From assembly GCA_038138145.1 (NCBI GenBank), contig JAYQDD010000001.1:62001-126000 (forward strand): a stretch of DNA of 64,000 nucleotides, read 5' to 3'. Source of the DNA: UBA3537 sp038138145. Lineage in GTDB: Bacteria > Bacteroidota > Bacteroidia > Flavobacteriales > Flavobacteriaceae. A program made the translations under genes and the position numbers. Numbering within the stretch: position 1 is the stretch's first letter; each line of letters starts with the position of its first letter. Of the stretch, positions 18,500-26,942 are shown one piece after another. The notes under the pieces were generated by a model that did no database searches, was not told the origin of the DNA, and was given only the letters and a program-made list of their open reading frames with translations.

Positions 18500-19690
18500 A
18501 TGAAAAGAAGAGATTTTTTAGCCAAAAGTTCACTTGCCAGCAGCTTGATGATGGTTCCGAATTTTATGAAAGCTTTTGAAAGCTTAGACCCTCCAACACT
18601 GGGCTATAAAAAATTAGTTCTCATCCAGCTATCAGGTGGGAATGATGGTTTAAACACCATCATTCCACACAGAAATGATTTGTATTATAAATACAGACCT
18701 AGCCTTTCAATTCCTAAAAATAAATTGATTGACCTCAATGGTGAGTTGGGGTTCAATGAAAATCTGGGCCCGTTAAAATCTCTTTATGATGAAGGCTATT
18801 TATCAATCATAAACAATGTAGGTTATCCCAATCCAAACAGATCTCATTTTAGGTCTACAGATATTTGGCAAACTGCGAGCAGTTCTTCAGAGTATTTGGA
18901 TACTGGATGGATGGGCAGATATATCGACCAATATGGCAAAAAGCCCTACAGCGGTATTGAGGTAGATGATTCTTTGTCATTAATAATGAAGGGAGAATCA
19001 ATGAACGGTATAGCGACAAGAGACGCAAAAAAAATGTTTAATAATACCAAAACTCCATTCTTTGGTAAAGTTTTAGAGACACAAACAGCGGCACATTTAA
19101 GTGAACACAATTTAGGCTATTTGTACAAAACAATGGTGAGTGCTAAATCTTCTGCCCAGTATATATATGAAACTTCTAAAACTTCAAAAAGTGCAAAGAC
19201 GTATCCCAATAATGCCTTTGCAAAACAATTAAAAACTACAGCAGAGTTTATCAATTCTGGATTAGCTACCAAGGTTTATTATGTTTCTATGGGGGGCTTT
19301 GATACCCATGCTGGGCAATCCAACAGACAAGCCAGGCTGCTCAAGACTTATGCTCAGGCTATCGATGTGTTTGTAGCAGATCTAGAAGTTTCAGATTCAT
19401 TTAAAGACACCTTGATTGTTACATTTTCAGAGTTTGGAAGACGTGTACAACAAAATGCTGCTGCAGGAACAGACCACGGCGCTGCAAGTAACCTTTTTAT
19501 CATCGGAAAAAATCTCAAAAAACCCGGCTTCTACAACGCCAGTCCCGATTTAGTCAATCTAGATGATAATGGCGATTTGAAGTATGCTGTAGATTTTAGA
19601 TCTGTTTATGCGACACTTCTAGATCAATGGTTGGATGCCAGTCATTCTAAAATATTGGGAAAATCATTTAAAACTTTAAATTTTATATAA
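18500..19690 (+). CDS. DUF1501 family exported protein
   Basis: This is a sulfatase/alkaline-phosphatase-superfamily-like protein of unknown function. The N-terminus MKRRDFLAKSSLASSLMMVP has a twin-arginine-like RRDF motif followed by a hydrophobic stretch, so export as a folded protein is plausible. Family motifs are VLIQLSGGNDGLNTIIP near the start, NPNRSHFRSTDIW in the middle, VSMGGFDTHAGQ and TFSEFGRRVQQN later. The length of 396 residues is normal. It starts 11 bases after the end of the broken DUF1800 frame, the standard gene order of this pair. Its place inside a xylan locus is unusual. Whether it works without an intact DUF1800 partner is unknown. Confidence 0.88.
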   Translation: MKRRDFLAKSSLASSLMMVPNFMKAFESLDPPTLGYKKLVLIQLSGGNDGLNTIIPHRNDLYYKYRPSLSIPKNKLIDLNGELGFNENLGPLKSLYDEGYLSIINNVGYPNPNRSHFRSTDIWQTASSSSEYLDTGWMGRYIDQYGKKPYSGIEVDDSLSLIMKGESMNGIATRDAKKMFNNTKTPFFGKVLETQTAAHLSEHNLGYLYKTMVSAKSSAQYIYETSKTSKSAKTYPNNAFAKQLKTTAEFINSGLATKVYYVSMGGFDTHAGQSNRQARLLKTYAQAIDVFVADLEVSDSFKDTLIVTFSEFGRRVQQNAAAGTDHGAASNLFIIGKNLKKPGFYNASPDLVNLDDNGDLKYAVDFRSVYATLLDQWLDASHSKILGKSFKTLNFI

Positions 19691-19700
19691 TTTCTTGTTA

Positions 19701-19787
19701 ATGATTTATAAATTTATTTTGGCTTCAATTCTATTAGTGTTTGCTTCATATGTATCACTTACCAACCTATATTTAAAATATTTTTGA
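19701..19787 (+). CDS. Possible 28-residue hydrophobic peptide
   Basis: A short frame with an ATG start encodes 28 residues, beginning MIYKFILASILLVFASYVSL, with one potential membrane span and a basic/aromatic end. It lies in the 117-base spacer between the DUF1501 gene and xylB and overlaps the promoter-like box at 19779. It could be a real small membrane peptide or chance in AT-rich DNA. No family is recognised. Confidence 0.22.
   Translation: MIYKFILASILLVFASYVSLTNLYLKYF
19779..19786 (+). promoter_or_regulatory. Bacteroidetes -7 box (TATTTTTG) ahead of xylB
   Basis: The octamer matches TAnnTTTG exactly and lies 21 bases before the chosen xylB ATG. No TTG element is found at the usual 19-21 base distance upstream, so this is only half a promoter. 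If used, the transcript would start around 19790 and would exclude the upstream TTG codon at 19784 as a start. Confidence 0.3.
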
Positions 19788-19807
19788 ATTCTATACAGCA
19801 CCAATTT

Positions 19808-21298
19808 ATGCAAACAAAATATTATCTAGGATTTGATTTGGGAAGTTCATCCGTTAAAGTGGCTTTAGTAGAAGCTGCTACGGGTGAAAATATATTAAGT
19901 CTTCACGAACCCCAACACGAAATGTCTATTCTTTCAGAGAAAAGCGATTGGGCGGAACAAGACCCTGATGATTGGTGGAAATTTGTATGTCAAGGGACCA
20001 AACGAATTTTACAAGAATCAAAAATCGATCCTTCATCCATTCAAGCTGTTGGAATTTCTTATCAAATGCACGGATTGGTGCTTGTTGATGGTGACGGCGA
20101 ACCACTGCGGAATTCCATTATTTGGTGCGACAGTCGCGCTGTTGACATTGGTAAACAAGCTTTTGAAGATTTAACTAAAGAACGCTGTGTTTCCAATCTT
20201 CTAAACTCCCCCGCAAACTTTACAGCCTCTAAGCTCAAATGGGTTAAAGACAACGAACCTGAGTTGTATAAAAAAATTCATAAGTTCATGTTACCCGGTG
20301 ATTTTATTGCATTTAAACTTACAAATGAAATTTCAACCACCAAAAATGGCTTATCAGAAGGTATTTTTTGGGATTATAAATCTGATTCCATTGCCAATTG
20401 GTTACTTGATTATTTTGAATTTAGCCCCGATTTGGTCCCTGATATTGTTGAGAATTTTACACCTCAAGCTTTCATTTCAAAACAAGCAGCAGTAGAAACA
20501 GGATTAGCTGAAGGCATCCCGATTACCTATCGTGCAGGTGATCAGCCAAACAATGCTCTTTCACTAAACATATTCAACAGAGGAGAAGTTGCTGCCACTG
20601 GTGGTACGTCAGGAGTCATATATGCAGTGACTGACAGTAAAAATTCTATTGAAGCGAGTCGAATCAATCATTTTGCTCACGTAAATTATTCATCTGAAAA
20701 GCCAACAATTGGAAAATTGTTATGTATCAACGGAGCTGGGATTATGTACCGCTGGTTACGCAATCAAAGTTCTGCAGAATCCTATGAAACGATGAATAGG
20801 AAAGCGTCTAAAGTTCCCATTGGATCTGATGGTTTGGTCATTTTACCTTTCGGAAATGGTGCTGAGCGCATGCTAAATAATCAAAATATAGGCACTCAAT
20901 TTTGTAACATCAATTTAAATCAGCATTCTAAAGCCCATCTTTACAGAGCTGCACTAGAGGGCATAGCTTTTTCATTTGTATATGGAATGGAAATCCTTAA
21001 AAACGACAATGCTGCCATTAAGGTTATTCGGGCGGGTAATGACAATCTTTTCAGATCTGAGATTTTTGCCAAAACCTTGTCAACTCTTATTGGTTATGAA
21101 ATTGAAATTTACAATACCACAGGCGCTATTGGCGCTGCCAGAGCTGCGGGTTTGACCGATAAAGATTTTGATCGCTTCGGTCAAAACATCACAAAAAACG
21201 ACCATGTGATGACATTTAAGCCCATCGAAAATAAGAACCCATATCTTGATGCTTACCAAAACTGGAAAACAGAATTAGAAAAACAAATTAAAAATTAA
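19808..21298 (+). CDS. xylB: Xylulokinase
   Basis: This enzyme phosphorylates D-xylulose to D-xylulose-5-phosphate with ATP, the second step of xylose catabolism. It belongs to the FGGY kinases. The N-terminal nucleotide-binding motif GFDLGSSSVKVAL starts at residue 7, followed by WAEQDPDDWW, VGISYQMHGLVLVD, YRAGDQPNNALSLN and GGTSGVIYAV. The C-terminal FGGY lobe includes LPFGNGAERMLNN and IRAGNDNLFRS. I choose ATG 19808 over the in-frame TTG at 19784 because it gives the canonical N-terminus and the TTG overlaps a promoter-like box. The length is about 496 residues. xylA follows after 3 bases. Confidence 0.95.
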   Translation: MQTKYYLGFDLGSSSVKVALVEAATGENILSLHEPQHEMSILSEKSDWAEQDPDDWWKFVCQGTKRILQESKIDPSSIQAVGISYQMHGLVLVDGDGEPLRNSIIWCDSRAVDIGKQAFEDLTKERCVSNLLNSPANFTASKLKWVKDNEPELYKKIHKFMLPGDFIAFKLTNEISTTKNGLSEGIFWDYKSDSIANWLLDYFEFSPDLVPDIVENFTPQAFISKQAAVETGLAEGIPITYRAGDQPNNALSLNIFNRGEVAATGGTSGVIYAVTDSKNSIEASRINHFAHVNYSSEKPTIGKLLCINGAGIMYRWLRNQSSAESYETMNRKASKVPIGSDGLVILPFGNGAERMLNNQNIGTQFCNINLNQHSKAHLYRAALEGIAFSFVYGMEILKNDNAAIKVIRAGNDNLFRSEIFAKTLSTLIGYEIEIYNTTGAIGAARAAGLTDKDFDRFGQNITKNDHVMTFKPIENKNPYLDAYQNWKTELEKQIKN

Positions 21299-21301
21299 AT
21301 A

Positions 21302-22627
21302 ATGATACTAATAGGAAACAAAGAATACTACAAGGGGATTGATGCTATTCGTTATGAGGGTAAAGAATCGGATAATCCATTAGCATTTAAATATTATGAC
21401 CCAGATCGATTAGTTGGTGGTAAAACCATGAGGGAGCATTTTAAATTTGCCATAGCTTACTGGCACACATTTTGTGGACAAGGCTCTGATCCATTCGGTC
21501 CTGGGACTCAAAATTTCCCTTGGGATCAATCTTCAGACCCTGTTCAAGCGGCAAAAGATAAAGCCGATGCTGCATTTGAGTTTATTACTAAAATGGGCTT
21601 TGATTATTTTTGTTTTCATGATTATGATTTAATTGCTGAGGCCAATTCTTTAACAGAATCTGAACATCGTCTTTCTGCTATTGTAGACTACATCAAACAT
21701 AAACAAGAGCAATCAGGAGTAAAACTTCTTTGGGGAACTTCAAATTGTTTTTCAAATCCAAGATTTATGAACGGTGCCGCTACCAATCCAAATTTTCAAG
21801 TTGTTGCACGAGCCGGTGCTCAAGTAAAATTAGCTTTAGATGCCACAATGGCACTTAACGGAGAAAATTATGTGTTTTGGGGCGGACGAGAGGGCTATAT
21901 GTCACTATTGAATACTGATATGGGGCGCGAATTGGATCATATGGGTCAATTTTTAACCATGGCAAGGGATTATGCAAGATCCCAAGGATTTAAAGGGACA
22001 TTTTTTATTGAACCAAAACCAATGGAACCCATGAAACACCAATATGATTTTGATTCTGCAACAGCTATTGGGTTTTTGAAAGAATATGGATTGGATAAAG
22101 ATTTTAAATTAAATATAGAAGTAAATCATGCTACACTAGCCCAGCACACAATGCAGCATGAGCTGGCAGTTGCCGCAAAAGCCAATATGTTGGGTAGTAT
22201 TGATGCCAATAGAGGGGATTATCAAAATGGTTGGGATACCGATCAATTTCCAAACAATATTTTAGAAACAACAGAAGCAATGTTGGTATTTTTAGAAGCA
22301 GGCGGATTACAAGGGGGTGGAATTAATTTCGACGCAAAAATTAGACGAAATTCAACGGATATGGAAGATGTATTTTTGGCCCATATTGGTGGTGCTGACA
22401 CCTTTGCTCGCGCTTTGATTACGGCTGATAAAATTATAACTTCTTCTCCTTACAAAAAACTAAGAAAAGAGCGATACGCTTCTTTTGATGATGGTAAAGG
22501 AGCTGCATTTGAGTCAGGTTCATTAAATCTTGAAGACTTGTATCAAATTGCACTCGAAAATGGAGAGATTTCTTCTCAAAGCGGTAAACAAGAACTTTTT
22601 GAAAACATCATAAATCAATACATTTAA
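21302..22627 (+). CDS. xylA: Xylose isomerase
   Basis: This enzyme interconverts D-xylose and D-xylulose in the cytoplasm. The TIM-barrel family motifs are clear: FAIAYWHTFCGQGSDPFG, FDYFCFHDYDL with the catalytic His, WGGREGYMSLLNTDMGREL, FIEPKPMEPMKHQYDFD with metal-binding Glu, and GSIDANRGDYQNGWDTDQFP with metal-binding Asp residues. The length of 441 residues is that of class II enzymes. Only three bases separate it from xylB, so the two are translated as a unit. Finding xylA and xylB inside the locus shows that free D-xylose is the end product of the extracellular and periplasmic steps. Confidence 0.97.
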   Translation: MILIGNKEYYKGIDAIRYEGKESDNPLAFKYYDPDRLVGGKTMREHFKFAIAYWHTFCGQGSDPFGPGTQNFPWDQSSDPVQAAKDKADAAFEFITKMGFDYFCFHDYDLIAEANSLTESEHRLSAIVDYIKHKQEQSGVKLLWGTSNCFSNPRFMNGAATNPNFQVVARAGAQVKLALDATMALNGENYVFWGGREGYMSLLNTDMGRELDHMGQFLTMARDYARSQGFKGTFFIEPKPMEPMKHQYDFDSATAIGFLKEYGLDKDFKLNIEVNHATLAQHTMQHELAVAAKANMLGSIDANRGDYQNGWDTDQFPNNILETTEAMLVFLEAGGLQGGGINFDAKIRRNSTDMEDVFLAHIGGADTFARALITADKIITSSPYKKLRKERYASFDDGKGAAFESGSLNLEDLYQIALENGEISSQSGKQELFENIINQYI

Positions 22628-22643
22628 AATTTAATTCAATTTT

Positions 22644-24317
22644 ATGTTCTTTAAGTTAATATCAACGTCATCAATCTTAGAAAGTTTAGACTGGGTTGTA
22701 TTGAGCGTCTATTTTTTGGCATTAATTGCAGTGGCCGTTTGGGTCGTTCTTCAAAAAGATAAAAATACTGAGGATTATTTTTTAGCAGGACGAAACGTGG
22801 GGTGGTTCGTTATTGGTGCATCTATATTTGCCTCTAATATTGGTTCGGAACATGTGGTTGGGCTTGCTGGTACTGGTTTTGAGTCTGGTACTCCAATGGC
22901 TCATTATGAGCTTCACGCATGGATTGTATTGTTGTTGGGTTGGTTGTTTTTACCATTTTATATTAGAAGTGGTGCTTTTACCATGCCAGAGTTTTTAGAA
23001 AAACGTTTTGATAGTCGCTCACGTTGGTTTTTATCCTTATTTTCTTTGGTGGCTTATGTATTGACCAAAGTTTCAGTTACTATTTATGCAGGTGGAATTG
23101 TAGTCTCTGAATTGTTGGGTATTCCGTTCTGGTATGGTGCTATTGGAGTTGTTGTATTTACGGGAATATATACAGTAGTGGGAGGAATGAAAGCAGTGAT
23201 ATATACCGAAACACTTCAAACCATTGTCCTTATCCTGGGTTCAATTATTATTACATTTTTAGGGCTACAAGAAGTTGGAGGCTGGGGACAATTGCGTGAA
23301 ACAGTAGAGGCCGTGAGTCCAGATCACTTCAACATGTGGCGCCCAATGTCCGATCCAGATTTTCCATGGACGGGACTTTTAATTGGTGGAACAATTGTTG
23401 GAATTTGGTATTGGTGTACCGATCAGTATATTGTTCAACGAACTTTGGCAGCCAATAATATTAAAATTGGTAGGCGAGGGGCTATTTTTGGGGCTTATTT
23501 AAAGCTTTTGCCAATTTTTATTTTTTTAGTTCCAGGCATCATTGCTTTTGCATTGTCCATTCAAAGCCCAGAGGTTTTTGCTATTCAAAAAGCCGACCGT
23601 GCTTTCCCAATGCTCGTCAAAACCTTACTTCCAGTTGGACTTAAAGGATTGGTTGCTGGAGGGCTTATGGCCGCTTTAATGAGTTCGTTAGCTTCGGTTT
23701 TTAACTCTTGTTCTACAATTTTTACAATTGATATTTATAAAAAGTTAAAGCCTGAGAAATCAGAGAAAAATCTTCTTAAAACAGGGAAAATAGCTACAGG
23801 CTTTATTGTGGTATTGGGCATTATTTGGATTCCAATAATGGAGAAAATCGGTGGCGGTGTGATGTATCAGTACTTACAAAATGTACAATCATATATTGCG
23901 CCACCCGTTACAGCTGTGTTCTTGCTGGGAATAATTTGGAAACGTGTTAATTCAATTGCTGCAATAACTACCCTTTTGGTTGGTTTTTTATTATTAGTAT
24001 TAAGGCTTGGGTCAGAAATTTATTATCAGCCGCAAATAATATCCAATCAGTTAGTGGATAGCGTATTTTTTAGTTTAGCAACAATCAACTTTGCACATAT
24101 GGCTATTTTTATGTTTGTTTTTTCGGTTATAATATGCATTTCTATAAGCCTAGCTACCACTGCTCCAGACTACAAAGCAATTACTGGATTATCTTACGGC
24201 ACTCTGACCAAAGCGCAAAAACAAGCTCAAAAAGATAGTTTTAATGCATTAGATGTTGTGTTATCGGCGGTTCTTGTGCTTTTAGTTATTGGAATTCTAT
24301 GCTATTTTACAGGCTAA
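22644..24317 (+). CDS. SSS-family sodium:sugar symporter (SGLT-like)
   Basis: This is an inner-membrane sodium-coupled sugar transporter. Family motifs are NTEDYFLAGRNVGWFVIGASIFASNIGSEH (cited in parts: DYFLAGRNVGWF and ASNIGSEHVVGLAGTG), MPEFLEKRFDSR, YTVVGGMKAVIYTETLQ and GGLMAALMSSLASVFNS. Around 13-14 hydrophobic segments can be counted in 557 residues. It starts 17 bases after xylA, so D-xylose is the likely cargo, complementing the GPH symporter upstream that would take short oligosaccharides. A galactose or other hexose specificity cannot be excluded by eye. Confidence 0.92.
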   Translation: MFFKLISTSSILESLDWVVLSVYFLALIAVAVWVVLQKDKNTEDYFLAGRNVGWFVIGASIFASNIGSEHVVGLAGTGFESGTPMAHYELHAWIVLLLGWLFLPFYIRSGAFTMPEFLEKRFDSRSRWFLSLFSLVAYVLTKVSVTIYAGGIVVSELLGIPFWYGAIGVVVFTGIYTVVGGMKAVIYTETLQTIVLILGSIIITFLGLQEVGGWGQLRETVEAVSPDHFNMWRPMSDPDFPWTGLLIGGTIVGIWYWCTDQYIVQRTLAANNIKIGRRGAIFGAYLKLLPIFIFLVPGIIAFALSIQSPEVFAIQKADRAFPMLVKTLLPVGLKGLVAGGLMAALMSSLASVFNSCSTIFTIDIYKKLKPEKSEKNLLKTGKIATGFIVVLGIIWIPIMEKIGGGVMYQYLQNVQSYIAPPVTAVFLLGIIWKRVNSIAAITTLLVGFLLLVLRLGSEIYYQPQIISNQLVDSVFFSLATINFAHMAIFMFVFSVIICISISLATTAPDYKAITGLSYGTLTKAQKQAQKDSFNALDVVLSAVLVLLVIGILCYFTG

Positions 24318-24335
24318 TTATTTAAACATATAAAG

Positions 24336-25181
24336 ATGAAACAACTTAATTTATTATCTTTTTTAATTTTATTGGTTTGTTGCAGTGGGTCTGACATAAG
24401 TTTTAACAATACCACTACTACACAAGATGAAGTTTTTTTCGTATCTCAGTTTATTGATGGAGTTCAAGTTCAGCGAGAAGTGCTTTTACATTTACCAAAT
24501 AATTTTGATTCCACTCAAACTTATCCAGTTGTAATTGCTTTTCATGGTAATGGAGGGCAAAATAATAGCTGGTTTAATCAGCTATCACAGTTTGTGGATA
24601 TAGGTGAATTTATTGGGGTATATCCACAGGGATATTTAAACTCATGGAATTTAGGCGCAGAAGCGTCTACTGCAGATGAGGTTTATTTTTTCAATCAAAT
24701 AATGACTAAACTTGAAACATATTCATTTTTTGACGCTTCAAAAGTTTATGGAATTGGTGTATCTAACGGATCTGCTTTAATAAATAAGTTGGCTATTGAA
24801 ACCTCACATTTTAGTGCCATTGCAGCTTTGGCGAGTCAATTAATTATTGGGACAACACCAAGCAATTCAACTTCTCCAGTGGCTGTTTATCAAATGTGTG
24901 GAACATCAGATAATATTATCCCCTATGAAGGTGGAATGTCTGTGGTAGGACATCATTTTTTTAGTGCATCCAATAGTGCTCTTAGTTGGGTAAATGCTTT
25001 TAATTGTGCAACTGAGCCAATTGTAGAAATGTTAGGAGAAGATGAAATTTTAATTTACACAGATTGTGAATCAGGAAAAGAGATTCGCTTTCATAGTGTA
25101 AATAATGCAGGACATAATTTGAATCAGCCTAATACCCCTAATTTTTATGGTGCAGTTTGGGAATTTTTAAAGCGTTTTTAA
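24336..25181 (+). CDS. Alpha/beta-hydrolase esterase lipoprotein (CE1 / LpqC-like; acetyl or feruloyl xylan esterase candidate)
   Basis: This is a secreted serine esterase. The signal peptide carries a lipobox-like VCC, giving a lipoprotein. The fold is seen in YPVVIAFHGNGGQNNSW (oxyanion region), GVSNGSALINK with nucleophile Ser143, MCGTSDNIIPYEGG with the acid, and NAGHNLNQP with the catalytic His. This layout matches polyhydroxybutyrate depolymerase/feruloyl esterase-like proteins (LpqC, CE1). The natural role next to GH10 and GH30 would be removal of acyl groups from xylan. In algal or marine xylans, acetyl is more likely than ferulate, but the sequence does not decide this. It ends one base before the following broken gene. 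Confidence 0.8.
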   Translation: MKQLNLLSFLILLVCCSGSDISFNNTTTTQDEVFFVSQFIDGVQVQREVLLHLPNNFDSTQTYPVVIAFHGNGGQNNSWFNQLSQFVDIGEFIGVYPQGYLNSWNLGAEASTADEVYFFNQIMTKLETYSFFDASKVYGIGVSNGSALINKLAIETSHFSAIAALASQLIIGTTPSNSTSPVAVYQMCGTSDNIIPYEGGMSVVGHHFFSASNSALSWVNAFNCATEPIVEMLGEDEILIYTDCESGKEIRFHSVNNAGHNLNQPNTPNFYGAVWEFLKRF

Positions 25182-25182
25182 A

Positions 25183-26443
25183 ATGGACATTTTTTCTTCA
25201 TCTATAAAATTTATTAGGCTATTCATTGTTGTTTTTTTGTCTAGTTTGTCTGTAACCGCTCAAAATAGAATTAATATTGAGGGTGTTGTATATGATGAAT
25301 ATGATTATCCCATTCCTTATGCCTCTATTGGCATCGTAAAAAAAAATATAGGTACAAGTTCAACTGAGGAGGGGACATTTAAATTTTTTGTATCAAATAA
25401 TGAGCTATCAGATGTTATTGAAATTTCGTCCATTGGTTATGAACCATTTTAAATTACAGTTCAAAATTATATCTACCTAAGTGATAAAACTATTTCTGCA
25501 GTCCCAGAAGCTGTCCGTGATATCTACNNNNNNNNNNACTTTTATTCTTAAGGAAAAAATTACGGCACTTAATGAAGTCTCAATCGAAAGCCCAAAAAAT
25601 ATAGTCAAAAAAGCGTTTAAAAAATTAAAAGACAATACTATGAGCGACAAGCATAAGTTGGGTATGTTGTACCGGCGCTGGTCTGTTGAAGATGAAATTT
25701 GCCGTTATTTTATAGAGCAATATATCGATGTTTTGGATCGCGGACCATCCTCATATATTCAAGCTTTTGATGTTCAACACAGTCGCACATCATCGGATTA
25801 TAGATTTATTAAAAATGAACAAGATCGCCATGCTTTACAGTTTATGGAACTCAACAATCCATTACGGAATGGCCCTTCGGTTGGTTCATATAGTTGGAAA
25901 AAAATTGAAGATACATTTTATGAGGATGAGGACGTTATGGTGTTTGAGGGTACTCAAAAAAATGGAAATAGTATTACGCTTTATGTGGGCTTTGAGACTT
26001 CAAAAATTTATAAGGTAGAAAAAAATACAATCAGCATGAATGTCGGTAAGCGTCTCAATGCGCTGTATTTATACAAAAATAATAATAAAGACAAATTATA
26101 TCTTAGTTATCATAAGCGTCAGTGGGAAGGTGCTGTAAAAACCCCCGACCATGTTAAGCGGGCGATGCTTCAGGCGGGAAAAAAGGAAAGAAAATACATT
26201 CCTATATCATACCGCCATGAGGTTTTTGTTTTGGATTTAAATGATGAAAAAAGTAAAATGAAATTTAACAACGAATCTCTTCAAAAAGATATGACACTTT
26301 ACAAAATTCCTTATGATGAAAATTTTTGGAATAACATCAGCTTACCCCCAGAAACCAAATTTTATTTAAAAAATATCAATGAATTAGAAAGTTTATATGA
26401 CGTTCCAATTGAAACTCAATTTAAATTTTCTAACATAAGATAG
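25183..26443 (+). pseudogene. CarboxypepD-regulatory-like domain protein, broken by a stop codon and an assembly gap
   Basis: A signal peptide (LSSLSVTAQN) and a carboxypeptidase-like regulatory domain (INIEGVVYDEYDYPIPYASI) start the gene. The frame meets TAA at 25450-25452 after SIGYEPF, and the same frame continues ITVQNYIYLSDKT, exactly how this domain normally ends. The next 36 bases fit poorly, then ten N follow. After the gap the reading resumes in another apparent frame with TFILKEKITALNEVSIES and runs to 26443, as in the C-terminal part of this Bacteroidetes family (function unknown, outer-membrane or periplasmic). KT before and TF after the gap suggest about 36 bases plus the gap are foreign. 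Gene loss or assembly error are both possible. Confidence 0.75.
25528..25537. other. Assembly gap (10 N)
   Basis: Ten consecutive N mark a scaffold join of unknown true length inside the CarboxypepD-like gene. Any repeat or insertion sequence present here would be invisible. Confidence 0.99.
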
Positions 26444-26492
26444 TAATAATATAAAAATTGATTTGCTTCATATTTTGATTTTCAACAAAAAA

Positions 26493-26526
26493 TATTCCCA
26501 AAAATAAAAATGTATTCTTGGGAATA
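26493..26526 (-). terminator. Hairpin resembling the ssrA terminator
   Basis: A 9-base perfect stem (TATTCCCAA with TTGGGAATA) encloses a 16-base AT loop. On the minus strand it is followed by TTTTTT, so it reads as a terminator for leftward transcription. Its sequence is nearly the same as the hairpin after ssrA at 35154-35189, loop included (both contain a TATTC just before the second arm). No intact gene precedes it on the minus strand; only a decayed tRNA-like fragment does. Confidence 0.6.
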
Positions 26527-26532
26527 ATGCCG

Positions 26533-26556
26533 TGGAGCTAAGAGGAGTAAAATCGA
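26533..26556 (-). repeat. Degenerate copy of the ssrA 3' end (possible old attachment site)
   Basis: Read on the minus strand, this stretch contains GTTCGATT, a T-loop-like sequence, and ends in GCTCCAC, close to the end of tmRNA or of a tRNA (ssrA ends GACTCCAC). With the adjacent hairpin it parallels 35154-35213: hairpin, short spacer, GTGGAG, variable bases, AATCGAAC. Similarity stops just past the T loop, as expected for an attachment core at the 3' end of an RNA gene. It is too damaged to be a functional tRNA. Confidence 0.45.
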
Positions 26557-26606
26557 ACTATTTTGGGGAGGATTTGATTAAATTGAATTGTCAAAAATGA
26601 TTATTT

Positions 26607-26762
26607 TCAAACCTTACCTCGTTCTAGCTTTCCAAAATCATCTTTGGGATTGAGCCATGGATTTTTCTTCGAAATAAGATACTTTTTTTCCTCCTGTTTT
26701 TCTGTTACTAGAGGATCTCTTATAATTTTATTTAATATGATATTTTTAAGATATCGTATCAT
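26607..26762 (-). CDS. Possible small basic protein, 51 residues
   Basis: A minus-strand frame starts with ATG at 26762 and ends with TGA at 26607. The product is rich in Lys and Glu, with MIRYLKNIILNKIIRD at the start and KNPWLNPKDDFGKLERG near the end. The composition (mixed charge, Trp, Pro, Gly in the second half) is more protein-like than neighbouring chance frames. It has no recognisable family. It is the only coding candidate in the roughly 500-base spacer between the broken gene ending at 26443 and the gene at 26943. The ribosome-binding region is weak, as usual in this phylum. Confidence 0.35.
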   Translation of the reverse strand: MIRYLKNIILNKIIRDPLVTEKQEEKKYLISKKNPWLNPKDDFGKLERGKV

Positions 26763-26942
26763 TTATTGCATTTTGATTCAAATAAATGTAAAAAAAATTT
26801 TATACCTAATTATAAAAAATTTGTTTAATTAATATGTTCAAGATATAAATTAAATAATAAACTTACCTAGATAGAGTTTTTAATTATTTTTTTAAATCTG
26901 CTTTAAAAATTCTAAATTAGGCAACTGACTATTTTAAAATAA

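Noticed and set aside
19784..19807. Eight extra N-terminal residues of xylulokinase from TTG 19784
   Set aside because: ATG 19808 gives the canonical start and the TTG overlaps a promoter-like box.
1..25181. Ulvan as the substrate of the sulfatase-bearing locus
   Set aside because: No ulvan lyase, GH105 or rhamnosidase is visible, while GH10, GH30, GH43 and xylAB all point to a xylan; the region upstream of the window could still change this.
26531..26580. A tRNA gene at the island border
   Set aside because: Only a T-loop-like and acceptor-end-like stretch is present; the anticodon and D arms cannot be folded and the T stem has a mismatch.
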